A stretch of DNA of 64,000 bases from Antedon mediterranea (taxonomy: Eukaryota; Echinodermata; Crinoidea; Comatulida; Antedonidae). Every line of letters starts with the position of its first letter. The first letter of the stretch is position 1. The position numbers and the translations under genes are program-made. Location: contig NC_092673.1 in assembly GCF_964355755.1 (NCBI RefSeq), positions 17,677,001 through 17,741,000 of the forward strand. The letters are read 5' to 3'. This document shows positions 47,501-62,500 of this stretch, piece by piece. The notes below the pieces were generated by a model that saw nothing but the letters and a program-made list of their open reading frames with translations, was not told the origin of the DNA and made no database searches.

Positions 47501-50500
47501 ACTGAAACTTCCCATTACTTAAATTTATATATAGATTCAATAATCTGATTATTGGCCTCATATTTTAATATCTCAACATTTGTTTGTACAAATTTCTGAA
47601 ATATGTATTTTATTAATGTTCAAATTTTGTGATTGATAATGTACAGCAAGTAGATTTTAATGATTATTACATTAAGTAATAGTCTAACAATCTCTAGATC
47701 TGTATTTTCTATTTTTTCTCATTTATCTATAATGACAATTAGGATTATTTAACACATTATGGTTTGTATTCATAGAAAACCAATTTCACATAATGTCTGT
47801 TGTCAGTATATAAAATTCATGATTATGATTCCTTTCCAGTATGGTGACACTCCATTACATGGATATCTGAGATATGAAGATCCTACCTTAGATATAGTGA
47901 ATTATCTCATTCAGCATGGGGCACCAGCAACATTGCAAAATAAGGTAATAATGTACAGGGATTTGCTAGTGTAATAGGCTAACATTGTATTGATCTGCTG
48001 AAGTAAACTATTTAATTAATGAGAGAAAAAAATAAGCAAACAAAAATCAAACAAAACAAACCAAATAAAAATAATAACTAAATAGTTATATATGATTTAT
48101 GATAACTGATTTAAAGTGTACAGTTACCTATCACATAACATATATCTTTAATTTTCTTAATGAACAAAAAAATCTACTTGTAATTTTTTTTTAATCAGTA
48201 TAATTTTGTTTACATATTTATGACCGTAAAACAAATATATATTGCTCATATGTAGCTGTAAAGATAACAATGATTGACAATGGTCTAGTTAATTGTAAAT
48301 ATGAAATAAAATGGGACAACTACAGTATGTTGACAAATAATAAGATAGCAAATAAAAAAATGTTTATGCTATTGTTAATAAAAAAGAATTAGTAATTGTT
48401 AATAACCTGCTTCTGTCAGTCTATCCAGCTAATTATGAACATGGTCTTAAAGAGATCCTTTTTCAATCTAGGATCATTTTGTGCAAACATTTTGTCGCAA
48501 AAGGCAGAGAAATACAATGCAATTTTAAAAAGAAAGGTCTCTTATTTTATGACTTTCGTTTAAAAAATTTATTCTAATAAAGTTGCTAGTTAAAATTTAA
48601 TATAATAGTGCCAACAGATGGTTCTCAAATACATGACCTTTGGTCAATAACTGAAAATTGCCTAAGGGCCTGTTTCTGCTGAGCAGAAATAATCGATTAT
48701 TAACCAATTATTTTTTTAATCGATTATTTTTGGGCAGCAGAAATGGCGCAAAATGAAATAACCGATTAAAAAATAATCGATTAAAAACACTCAATCCATT
48801 GCATGTTTTAACCGATTATTTCTTGTTTTAACCGATTATTGCGGAGCAGTTTTGAGCTGCAACATACATAGCGATTATTGACCGCACTTTGACCTCTAGA
48901 GTATGGCAACCCTCACTCACAAAGTATGCTGTTTATTTGCCCGATCGATGACGATCAGCAAAACAACGATGTGGACCGATGAGATAACTTTTGATTGTTA
49001 TTATTTTGTGGGAATTATACCGAGAGACTCCAGGATTCTGCGTTACAAGAACAACGTTACATCCCTCCCAGTCCAGGCTACGATGCTTTGCATGTCTTTG
49101 TTTAGTCCTGTTGTTTTCGTTAGAAATTATAGCCCAGCTAGGCCCTACCCTAGAGTAGAACCAATAGCGAAACGAACTTTCTTGCCGACGTGCCCTTATT
49201 AATATACATCATTATTCTGTTGTATGTGGTACGGTAGTAGGCCTAGATGTTTATTTTACAAATAATATAGCTTTACGTAAGAGTTCAATTTTAAATTTTT
49301 AATCCTACATGTGAGAGTTTTAGGCAGCGATAGGATGTAAACAAACCAACTCTCATCGGCCTTCCATAACTTGAACTGCGTTGTGGGTATGGATGACGTG
49401 ATTTTTAAAAAGCTATTACCAGATAACCGATTAACGTCAGAGAACATTTACAGTTGCAACACGGTCAATTCTGTGGTTTGTGGTACTTAGGAAAATCGAT
49501 TATTTTTATTTTTATTTTTTCAGCAGAAACAGACCCTTAGTCACACTGTACACAAAGCAAATAAATACAGATATGTTGGAATTTGTGCAGTCAAATATAA
49601 TTGTCATCCTGAGAATTACCTTAATTTTGTTTATTGCATGGTATTGTTCACCAAATTCCTGTCTTGGTACATTTGATGATGGGATGGTATAAAGGCTTCA
49701 TGATATGATATGATCTTCATTGAGGAAAATGGTTTAAACTAAATTTGTTTTAATCGTTAATATCTAATATCTTAATAGCTTAATTATGATAATGGTTTCA
49801 TTGGGTGTTAAAAATCAGTACCAAAAGTATGTACTAACTTTCTCTACCATTGAGTAAAAATTCTAGAAATTGCACTTAATTTACTGAAATTTCCCATTAC
49901 CTAAATTTATATATAAATTCATTAAACTGCTTATTAGCCTCAAATTGTTACCATCTCAACATTTGTTTGTACAATTTTATGAAATATGTATTTTATTAAT
50001 GTTCAAATTTTGTGATTGATAATGTACAGCAAGTAGATTTTAATGATTACTTACATTAAGTAATAGGCTAACAATCTCTAGATCTGATCCATGGTAAGAT
50101 ATTCTATTTTGTTCTCATTTATCAATCATGTCAATTAGGATTATTGACTACATTATTTAGCAGTAATTCTTGCTATGGTTTGGGTTGACAAAAAAAACCC
50201 CCAATTTCACGTAATGTCTGTTGCCAATATTACACCAGCAACATTGCAAAAGAAGGTAATTATGTACAGGGATTTGCTAGTGTAATAGGCTAACATTCTA
50301 TAGATATGATGTGGTAAACCATTCTATTTTGTTCTACTCATTTATTAATAATGATATTTATGATTATTTACCACTTTATTTAGCAGCAAATGTTGTTGTT
50401 TGTATTGAAAAAAAACAAACAATTTCACATAATGTCTGTTGTCAGTATTTATAAATTTCATGATTATGATTCCTTTCCAGAATGGTGACACTCCATTACA

Positions 50501-53500
50501 TTCATATCTGTGGAGTGGATATAAATCTACCTTGGAAATAGTGACGTGCCTCATACAGCATGGGACACCAGTAGCATTGAAAAATAAGGTAATGTACATG
50601 GGATTTGCTAGTGTAATATAGGCTAACATTCTATAGATCTGCTGAAGTAAACCATTCAATGAGAGAAAAAACCCGGCAATAAAACCTGACAAACATCCAA
50701 TGCCAAAAATTGAGGACATATTTGCGACACTAGCTGGAGGAGAGAAATTCTCAAAGTTAGACCTAAAAAACGCATACTTACACTTGGAAATGAGTGAGGA
50801 AGCAAAACGAATACTCACCATTAACACACAAAAAGGACTATACCAGGTAAATAGACTACCCTACGGTATAACCCCAGCGACCGGCATATGGCAGCGGATT
50901 ATGGGGCAAGTACTCCAAGGTATCCCAGGAGTTGCCTGCATACTAGACGATATGATTATAACTGGTCAAAATGACGACGTTCATTTGGAGCGCTTAAAAC
51001 AAGTGTTGGAAAACTAAGGGAAAATGGTCTAATTCTGAATAAGAACAAATGTCAATTTCTGAAAACAAAGGTAATCTTCTTAGGTCATGTGATAGACAAA
51101 CAAGGTCTAAAGTCTTTAGACAAGATTGACGCGGTAGTAGTAAATGCCCCAGCACCCACAGACGTATCAACGCTACAATCGTTTATTGGTTTAATCAATT
51201 ATTACTATCGTTTCTTACCAAACTTGTCATCTATTCTCTACCCATTGCATCAGATACTACAGAAAGAAAAAAAATGGGAGGTCTAGCAAATGTGAGAAAG
51301 CATTTGTTAAAGTAAAAAACATGATAGCGGAAGAGTGTGTACTCGCGCACTACGATCCAAAGCTACCTGTGAGATTAGCAACTGACGCATCCCCATACGG
51401 TCTTGGTGCCGTATTATCACACGTCGTAAACGGTGAAGAGCGCCCAATAGCGTTTGCTTCGAGAAGCCTTACTGTCGTGGAAAAGAATTATTCGCAAATA
51501 GACAAAGAAGCGCTAGGTATCATTTATGGAGTAAAGAAATTCACAGCATACCTGTTAGGGAGAAAATTCACATTGTTAACCGATAACCAACCACTCACAA
51601 GACTGTTTAGTCCAACGAAAGCGATTCCAGCTACGGCAGCAGCCAGGTTAACGCGACAAGCAATTTTTCTTTCGGGATTTGACTATGAAATTGTCTACCG
51701 TCCAAGCACAGATAACATGAACGCTGACGCATTGTCGAGACTACCACTACACATGCAAAGTGAAAAGTCAAACAAACCTGACGACATAGAGTTATTTTAC
51801 GCGGATTGCTATGAAGCATTGCCTGTCACGTTTAAACAAATTAAGGAACATACCAGACGTGATCCAATATTATCTAGAGTACTAGAGTACACGAAAAACG
51901 GTTGGCCCAACCAACGAGACGACGAACTTGAAGCATTTTACCGTAGAAAGGACGAATTAAATCTAATCGATGAATGTTTATTTAATGGGGGAACCGAATA
52001 ATTATTCCTCCCAAGCTACGCAAAGAAGTAAGCGACGAACTCCAACCAGGGACATCTCGGGGTAGTAAAAATGAAATCTATCGCGAGTAGCTACTGTTGG
52101 TGGCCCAGAATGGACCACGATATTGAGACATTAGCGAAAGCATGTCCAGGTTGCCAACTTAACATGAAGGAGCCACCAAAAGCACCATTACACTCGTGGG
52201 AGTGGCCTGAAAACGTATACGACCGCATCCATATCGATTACGCAGGTCCTATCGACGGCATTATGTACTTAGTAGTTGTACTGAGACGAGCACTCCAAAG
52301 GGCCAGAAGTATTAGCGACTAGAGATACCTCTTTGAGTAAAACCATTACCATGCTGAGAAGTCTATTCGCACGATACGGCCTATGCCAGATACTTGTGTC
52401 AGACAACGGACCGCAATTTAAGTCAAGTGAGTTCGAAATGTTCTTGAAAAGCAATGGTATTACTTCGGCACCTTATCATCCTGCGACTAATGGTCTAGCA
52501 GTGCGCATAGTCCAAACATTTAAAAATGCCTTGAAAATGGCAAAACTGGACAAAGGAAGTAAACAGCTAAAGTTAGACAATTTCTTATTACACTACAGGA
52601 ATTCACTACATGCAACAACCGGTGTAAGTCGAGCACAGTTATTCTTAAATAGAAATTTGAGAACAAGACTTGACCTAATTAAACCTGATCTAAAGCGGAA
52701 AGTGTTCGAGAATCAAAACAAGCAAAGAATAAACCCAGGAAAACAACGCGAGTTCAAAATTGGACAAAAAGTGTTAGCTAGAGATTACAGAAATGAGGAT
52801 AAGTGGGTAACAGCTAAAATTATAGCAGTAAATGGCCCACTGTCATACGAAGTGAAAACACAACAAGGAGGACTGTGGAATAGACATGTCGAACAATTGC
52901 GCGAAACGCTATTGAAAACTACAGAAATCACCCAACCGACATTGACACCACAGTACATACCGGAAGCGACACCAACACCAACAATGGAAACAGCACCTTC
53001 AATCGCAAACAATCAGCAAAGCGAAGAAGCAGTAAATAAAGAAATCATGAACGCTAAAACACCAAGACGCTCCAAGAGAGTGGTCAAAAGCCCTAAAAGT
53101 CTTATAGCTGAAATATAATGAACTCATTGTCTTCCAATAAAATACACAAGACATTTTGAACTGAACATTGATTTTTAATTCATATATAAATCTCAATTAT
53201 TCTCTTTCACCTTGTACAACAATATGTAATGGATGAACACTAAACTGTTCACTATCAATTATCATTATTAATGGACCTTAAGATATATTCACTTTACAGA
53301 TTCATAATTTTAAATATGTTTGTATGTCTAAATAGGAACCAAGTCAAATAGCATACAATTATTGAATGTTCTTTTGTTTATATCGTACAGGTATAATAAA
53401 ACCTAAAATAATTAAAAACAATATAAAACATAGAAAAAAGATTCTTACGGATAACTTTAACTCATATATTGTTGACACACCCAAATGTTTAACCTACCTT

Positions 53501-56500
53501 TAAATTATTTCTGGGAGAATTGTAATGTATTATGTATAGCTATAGTATTCTCAGATACTCCTAAATATTAGTATAGCGCCACCTATGTTGAAATAAAACT
53601 GATTTACAAAATGGACGATAGTTTACACTGTGTTTATGTCATGAGGTCTATAAACAATCAATTGTAATCCACAAACATCTTCAGTACACAACAATATTCT
53701 ATTTTGTTTTCATTTATCAATAATGATAATTAGGATTTTATCACATTATTTAGCAGTAATTGTTGTTGTTTGTATTAACAACAACAAAAAACAATTTCAC
53801 ATAATGTCTGTTGTTAGTATTTATAAACTTCATTATGATTCCTTTCCAGCATGGTGAAACTCCATTACTTTTATATCTGATGAGTAGAAATACAACACCT
53901 ACCTTAGAAATAGTGACGTGTCTCATTCAGCATGGGGCACCAGTAGCATTGCAAGATGAGGTAATGTACAGGGATTTGCTAGTGTAATAGGCTAACATTC
54001 TATAGATATGCTGTGGTAAACCATTCTATTTTGTTCTACTCATTTATTAATAATGATAATTATGATTATTTTACCACAATATTTAGCAGCAATTGTTGTT
54101 GTTTGTATTGACAAAAAAAACAAACAATTTCACATAATGTCTGTTGTCAGTATTTATAAACTTTATTATGATTCCTTTCCAGGATGGTGACACTCTATTA
54201 CATACATATCTGAGACATGAAGACCCTACCTTAGAAATAGTGACTTGTCTCATTCAGCATGGGACACCAGTAGCATTGCAAAAGAAGGTAATGTACAGGG
54301 ATTTGCTAGTGTAATAGGCTAACATTCTATAGATATGATGTGGTAAACCATTCTATTTTGTTCTACTCATTTATTAATAATGATAATTATGATTATTTAC
54401 CACAATATTTAGTAGCAATTGTTGTTGTTTGTATTGACAAAAAAAAAACAATTTCACATAATGTCTGTTGTCAGTATTTATAAACTTCATTATGATTCCT
54501 TTCCAGAATGGTAACACTCCATTACATTCATATCTGATGATTGGATACCCTACCTTAGAAATAGTGACGTGTCTCATTCAGCATGGGGCACCATTAGCAT
54601 TGCAAAATAAGGTAATGTACAGGGATTTGCTAGTGTAATAGGCTAACATTATATAGATATGCTGAAGTAAACCATTCAATGAGAGAAAAAAGTAAGCACA
54701 TTAACAAAAATCAAATTTTATTAAAAGAAATCAAATTAAAATACTGTAATAACTAAACAGTTATATATGATTTATGATAACTGATTTAAAGTATACAGTT
54801 ATCCATCAAATAACATTTATTTTTTTCTTAATGAACAAAAACAATCTACTTGTAATTTTTTATATTCAGGTGAATCAGTATAATTTTGTTTAAATACTTT
54901 TTACCATAAAATAAATATATATTGCTCAATATGTAGCTGTAAAGATAATAACAATTGAAAATGGTCTAATTAATTATAAATATGAAATAAAATGTATGTT
55001 GACAAATAATAAAATAGCAAACAAAAATGTTTGTGTTATTGTTAACAAAATTAATAGAATCTGATTGTAATAAAAAAAGAATTAGTTAGTGTTAATAACC
55101 TGCTCCTTACCTTACAAAAAAATACTTCTGTCAGTATATCCAGCTAATTACAGTTTGAATATGGCCTTAAAGAGATCCTTTTCCAGCATTTTTTTTTGCA
55201 AACATTTTGCCACAAGTGGAAGAGAAATGTAAATAATGTTTAGTTTATAGTGGTTTCCAAAATCTAAAAATGTTTGAGCAATGCAATTGGAAAAAGAAAT
55301 TTAACATGAAATTATTCTTTTCAAACAGTGCCGTATCTTATCTTATGACTTTTTGGAAAAAATGATTCTATAAAGTTGCCAGTTAAAATGTGATATACTA
55401 GTAAGTGCCCACAGATGGTTCTCGAATACTTGAACTTTGGTAAATAACTGAAATTGTCTAAGTCGCACTGTACACAAAGCAAATGAATACAGATATGTTG
55501 GAATTTATGTAGTCAAATATAATTGTCATGCGGAGAATTACCTTAATTTTGTTTATTACATGGTATTGTTCACCAAATTCCTGTCTTGGTACATTTTATT
55601 ATGGGATGGTATCAGACTTCATGATATGATTTTCATTAAGGCAAATGGTTTAAACTAAATGTGTTATCGTTAATATCTAACTTAGCTTAATTATGATATT
55701 GGTTTCATTGTGTTAAAAATCAGTACTGAAAGTATTTACCAACTTTCTCAGATTTTAATGATTACTTACATTAAGTAATAGGCTAACAATCACTAGATCT
55801 GATCCATGGTAATATATTATATTTTGTTTTCATTTATCAATAATGATAATTAATATTTTATCACATTATTTAGCAGTAATTGTTGTTGTTTGTATTTACA
55901 AAAAAAAAACCCAATTTCACATAATGTCTGTTGTCAGTATTTATAAACTTCATTATGATTCCTTTCCAGGATGGTAACCCTCTATTACATGACTATCTGG
56001 GGAATGAATATACACCTACCTTAGAAATAGTGACGTGTCTCATTCAGCATGGGACACCTAGTATCCCCATTTTACACTTTCTCTGGGAAAAAATTAGAAA
56101 CAAGTGTTTCTCAACTGATTTGTGTCATATGGGGTCTATATATCCACCAAAAAAAAGTTCCAGCTCATCTGGCCTGGGGAAAGCCGCCATTTTGGATTTT
56201 CAAAATGGCCGCCATAAAATACAGGTTTTTGCTCATATCTCCTCTTCTACATCATGCATGGAAATGATTTTGGTGGCAAAGTGTATGTTTTGAGGGTCAA
56301 GGAATCTAAATACAGCATTTTGAAGTTCACTCAATGACCGCCATCTTGTTTTTTCAAAATGGCCGCCTTAAAATACAGATTTGTGCTTATCTCAGCTTCT
56401 ACATCATGTATAGACATGGGAAAATGGAGGTTTTGACGGTCAAGGAATCCAAATACAGCATTAATTTGAATTTCACCCAATGGCCGCCATTTTGAAAATC

Positions 56501-59500
56501 AAAATGGCTGCTATAAAATTTACAGATTTTTCCTCATATCTCAGCTTCTATATCATATGAACGTAATTTTGGTAGAAAAATATATGTTTTGAAGGTCAAG
56601 GAATTCAAATATAGTATTTTAAAGTTCACCTAATGCCCGCCATTTTGTTTTTCAAAATGGCTGCCATAAAATTTACAGATTTGTCCTCGTACCTCAGCTT
56701 CTACATCGTGCATGGAAATGATTTTGTTGGCAATGTTTATGTTTTGAGGGTCAAGAAATCTAAATACAGCTTTTTGAAGTTCACTCAATGACAACCATTT
56801 TGATTGTAAAAATGGCCACCATAAGCTACAGGTTTTTGCTAATTTATGAGCTACTATGATTATGATTTTGCTAAGCCTATGTTTTGAAGGTTACAGAATA
56901 AAAACAAAATTCAGCTTTTGAAATACAGTTGGAAAGTGATAACGCGAATAAGTCAATATGTTGGTGATAATATATGGGAACCACAATGATTATGACCCCA
57001 GGAGATACTGTACACAAGAAGATATCAGCGATGTACTGTAACTATATCATTCGCGTGAAGAACCTAAAAATAAAATATTCTAAAAAAGTTTGTTAGACGA
57101 CATTTTAAGATATTTTCCAAATCCTAAAGAGAAACATGGCCAACTTTAGTTAAGCATATTCCAATCAGATACATTATAGATAAAGCAAGTAAAGCAATTT
57201 AAAGCAACATATCTTATGTGACTGAATGGATGGTTATCTAATACACTGGGGGCTAACACTACTTCACCATAACTGGTCTGGATAATGCGATAACTGGACA
57301 AATCGACGATAGTTTATGCCGATCATTCTTTTTTATCCAATTAACATGTCAACAGTTTATACAATGGTACAGCCACTCTGAAAACGTATATCTAGCTGCT
57401 CATCTACCAGTCATAATAATCAGACACGGAGGAGTTTATCTTTTCAGGAGCTTTCTTGGTTATATTGGACATACTGGTGGGTTGAGGTTTTGAAGTTGTG
57501 CATAACCTACTTTAAAGAGAGCTGTATATTCTAAAGCTCTTAGAGGATGCAGCTATGTATCATATAATGATGACACGAGATGAGGATGTACCATTTTGTC
57601 TCCAGATATAGACACAGTATAGGACAATTGACTATGATGGCCAATATGCCTGAACGACAAATTTCCATATACATACAATACAAGATGTTCCAAAAGAATG
57701 GATATCATGCAACGTGTTATAAATGGTGAAGTATCAGTTTTCAGACATGAGCACAATAGAGAAAACCTTATGTATCTTGAAATTTGTCTTTCAGCATTTC
57801 CAGATATAGCCTTCCACTTTTGGCATTTTGGCCATGACCAGCTGCTGCAAATATAAAAGCATACTGTAGATGCTATATCTGAACCTGGAGCTCCCAATTG
57901 CACAATCACGCCTAAAAAGTTATACCATCTAATGATACAGCCACACCTTAAATGTTCTTGATATCTTTTTGACTTTCAGAGAAAGCTCTTAAGAATCTTT
58001 CGAGTTTGACGACAAATGGCAGTTTTCTTTCTCTAACTATTTGCATTACTTTACGTCACATTGGTTGATCGAAGGTTATTAGGATGGCAGATAAGCAGCT
58101 AGATATAAACATAAATGCAGACCATTTAGGGTGACTAGTGTTAATCTCCCAGTGTATTACCATGTATTCATAAGATATTACTTGCTTTATCCATAAGTTG
58201 TACTTTTAACTGCAAGATGGCCATGCTTCTCTTTATATTTGGAAAATATCTTTACATGTCTATGTAACTTCTTTAGAATATCTTGTTTATTAGTTTCTTC
58301 TCGCGAATGATAGTTACAGTACACTCTCTGGTATCTTCTTGTATACCTCTTTGGTCGTAATCAGTATGGAACTCGATCTTGTGATTAACTCACGACGTTG
58401 AGATTGTGATAGCAATAGATCTCGGAGACTAGACAAAGGGGATTGTACATAAATGTTGTTATTATTATATGTTGTGCCAGTTTGATTGGGAATTTTAAAA
58501 CTATTACTGTATTTAACAAACTGTATGCAAAAAAAAGCAACATCTAAAGCCAGTGGAGCAGTAGCCTTCAACTATAAAGTTTGGTCCTAAACTTAGTTAT
58601 CAAAATCATGTCTTCATTATGTATATGAGCTACGAAATTAGCAAAACCTGTATTTTATGGCGGCCATTTTGAAAAACAAAATGGTGGCCCGGTTTTTAAA
58701 TGAACTTTAAAAAAATGCTGTATTTGAAATCCTTGACCCTCAAAATATATACATTGCCACCAAAATCACTTCCATACATTATGTGGAAGCTGAGATAAGA
58801 GCAAAAATCTGTATTTTTATGCTGGCCATTTTGAAAAACAAAATGGCGGCCATTGAATGAATTACGAAAATGCTGTTTTTCGATTTCTTGACACTCACAA
58901 CTACACTTTGTCACTAAAATCACGTTCATACACGATGTAGAAGTTGAGATGAGTACAAATCTGTATTTTATGGCGGCCATTTTGAAAAACAAGATGGCGG
59001 ACATTCAGTAAACTTCAAAATGCTGTATTTGGATTTATTGACTCTCAAAACATATACTTTGCCACCAAAATCATATCCATACATGATGTGGAAGCTGATA
59101 TATGAGCAAAAATATGTATTTTATGGCGGCCATTTAAAAAATCCAAAATGGCGGCTTTCCCCAGGCCTGATGAGCTGGAACTTTTTTTTGGTGGATATAT
59201 AGAACCTATATAACTCAAATCAGTTGAGAAACACTTGTTTCTAATTTTTTCCCAGATTGGCCCTTTTTAGACTTAAAATAGGGATACTAACCAGTAGCAT
59301 TGCAAAATAAGGTAATGTACAGGGATTTGCTAGTGTAATAAGCTAACATTATATAGATCTGCTGAAGTAAACCATTTAATGAGAGAAAAAAGTAAGCACA
59401 TTAACAAAAATCAAATTTGATTAAAACAAACCAAATAAAAAAATAACTAAATAGTTATATATGATTTATGATCTGATTTAAAGTGTACAGTTACCTATCA

Positions 59501-62500
59501 TATATAAACATAAATCTTTAATTTTCTTAATGAACAAAAAAATCTATTTTTTTAATATATTCAGTTATTAATTAACAATTATTGACAACGGTCTAATTAA
59601 TTGTAAATATGAAATAAAATGCGACAACTATTAAACAACTAAAAATGTTTATGTTAAAAAAATTAATAGAATCTGATTTTAATAAAAAACGATTATTAAT
59701 TAATAATGTGCTCCTTCCCTTATCTTACAAAAAAAATGCTTCTGTCAGTCTATCCAGCTAATTATGAAAATGGCCTTAAAGAAATCCTTTTCCAACCTAG
59801 GATCTTTTTGTGCAAACATTTTGCCACAAAAGGAAGAGAAATGTAAACAATGTTTTGTTAGTTTTCAAAAACTAAATTGTTTGAGTAATGCAATTTAAAA
59901 AAGAAAAGTAATATGAAATTAGTCTTTTCAAACTGAATGCTTTTAAGAAAAGTTCCGTCTCTTATCTTATGACTTTTTTGAAAAAATTAATTCTCGTTAA
60001 AATATAATATACTAGTAAGTGCTCACAGATGCTTCTCGAATACATGAACTTTGGTAAATAACTGAAAATTGCACTGTACACAAAGCAATACAGATATGAT
60101 GGAATGTATGTATTCAAATATAATTGTCATCCTGAGAATTACCTTAATTTTGTTTATTGCATGGTATTGTTCACCAAATTCCTGTCTTGGTACATTTGAT
60201 GATGGGATGGTACTGTATCAGGCTTCATGATATGATATGATCTTCATCGAGGCAAATGATAAATTTGTTTTGATCGTCAATATTCATTCATTCATTCATT
60301 CAGGCTGATCGCCTGACTTTATTTACTTTAGGCCTCTGGCCCCTAGTAATTAATAAAATAATAATTACATTGAAAAACTAGAGGGTACTCCGAGAGTACA
60401 AACCTCCGCCTACTGTAAAATTCCCCTACATAAAATGCCCCCTGAATATTTTTTTTTTACATTTTTTTTTATTAGTTCTAAGTGTAAATATGTTAACTGC
60501 ACACTACAAAGTTGTGGATGACAGTGTGGTTTAATGGTTATGTATCCAGCCTCTCACAGTTGAGATTGCTGGTTCAAGCCCCACTGAGGTTTTTTTTTTT
60601 TTATTTCTTTTTTTTTTTTTTTTTGTGGACCTTGATCTTTGAGACTGACCCTTCAAAATTTAAACACAATTTATATGATGTGTCATTGATCATTGTGGCT
60701 AAGTTTGGTGAGAATCGGATCGAAACTGTGGTCTCTAGGCTGTAAAATAGTTTTTTGTTAGTTGTGACCTTGACCTATGACCTTTCCCCCTCAAATTCGA
60801 ACTCGTCCGAGCTTTTTGGGCATAGATCATTGTGTCCAAATTTGGTTAGAATCGGATAAAAACTGTGGCCTCCAGGCTGTTCACAGACACACACACAAAC
60901 ACACAAACACACACACAAACATACAGGGGTGAAAACATAACCTCCTTGGCGGAGGTAATAAAGCAATTTATGGTCACAAGATAAATGAATTAATTAATTT
61001 CGTTCTCTAAGCAAAACATATATCTTAACTTATAAGCATGATAAATATATTTAGATAGATTATCAATAATTATTGGATCCTGTGATGATATTAAACGGCA
61101 GAATTTAAAAGTATTTGGATTTTCAAAAAATAAAGAAGGTATAAATTTTTTTCTGATTTCCTTGTAACGAGAGCAAACTGTAACAAAATGATATTCATCT
61201 TCAACTTCATTTATATCACATATTTTACATAACCTATTTCTGCGTTCTATTCTTTTCCAGTACAGTAAGTAGATAACCATAATAAATGCACCCGCTCCCA
61301 AAGTAATAATGACTTATCTATTCCATTATGGAATAACTCTCAGGGTAAAAGAACTTTTGTTTATAGATCAACTAAATTATGGAATTCTCTACCAAATAAC
61401 ACAAAATCAGAACTGCATAATATGTCTTTGGCAACTTTTAAATCTTCACTTTAGAAAACATATATGTATTAACCTTTTTGCCTTCACAATTGTAAATAGT
61501 TTTATATCTGTTTTCTTTCCTTTTGTTTTTCTTTTTATTTTCTTTTTGTTGTAAATATGTTTACTGAACCACTTTGGAAATCAGTACATTTGTATTGAAA
61601 GTGTATTTCAGAAAGAAGAAATAAATAAATAGATTTTAATGATTACTTACATTAAAGTAATAGGCTAACAATCACTAGATCTGATCCATGGTAAGATATT
61701 ATATTTTGTTTTCATTTATCAATAATGATAATTAGGATTTTATCACATTATTTAGCAGTAATTGTTGTTTATATTAACAAAAAAAAACAATTTCACATGT
61801 CTGTTGTCAGTATTTATAAACATTCATGATTATGATTCCTTTCCAGTATGGTGACACTCCATTACATTTATATTTGAGGAGTACTGCACCTACCTTAGAA
61901 ATAGTGACGTGTCTCATTCAGCATGGGACACCATTAGCATTGCAAAATAAGGTAATGTACAGGGATTTGCTAGTGTAATAGGCTAACATTCTATAGATAT
62001 GCTGTGGTAAACCATTCTATTTTGTTCTGGTTTACCACATTATTTAGCAGTAATTTTTACTGTATTGTCTCATATTATGGTATATCTGCAGCATTGCAAA
62101 ATAGGGTAATGTAGGCTTACAAAGAATTGTCAGGACAATTTCACATTTTATTGATATCATGTGTATTTATAAACTTCAACTTCAGTATCAATTAGCCTCC
62201 ATATTAATCAATAGTATTACTACCTCAAAGAGCAGTATTATTTAATCAGACTTTCAGATATAGAATTCTCAAGTGTTTGATTTTTTTCACATTTTTCTCT
62301 TTTTACACATTCTACTAACAAGTTTGTTTTGATTTTGATATTCATTTATAAGTCAACTATAATTGTAATGTGTTGTTGTTGTTTTAATATTTCATTTGTA
62401 TCTGGATAGTATCCAAATATTATTTTCTTTGAAAGTTTATAGTAAAACTATTTGTTGTTTTATATTATGGCTCAAACATTTTAACACATCTACCTACTGT

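Noticed and set aside
50700-53118. Polymerase/integrase open frames as a host-domesticated gene
   Set aside because: Several frame breaks and a lost catalytic residue show plain decay of a Gypsy element.
56049-56293. Open frames extending the ankyrin exon B6 into the fold-back element
   Set aside because: The frame stays open by chance through the terminal repeat; there is no donor, and the insertion is defined by the ACC duplication.
57553-57909. 118-codon minus-strand frame as a transposase
   Set aside because: No DDE-type motif or homology could be recognised; kept only as an unexplained frame inside the fold-back element.
60520-60590. Functional tRNA gene
   Set aside because: It forms the head of a SINE with a typical body and tail; the acceptor stem does not pair.
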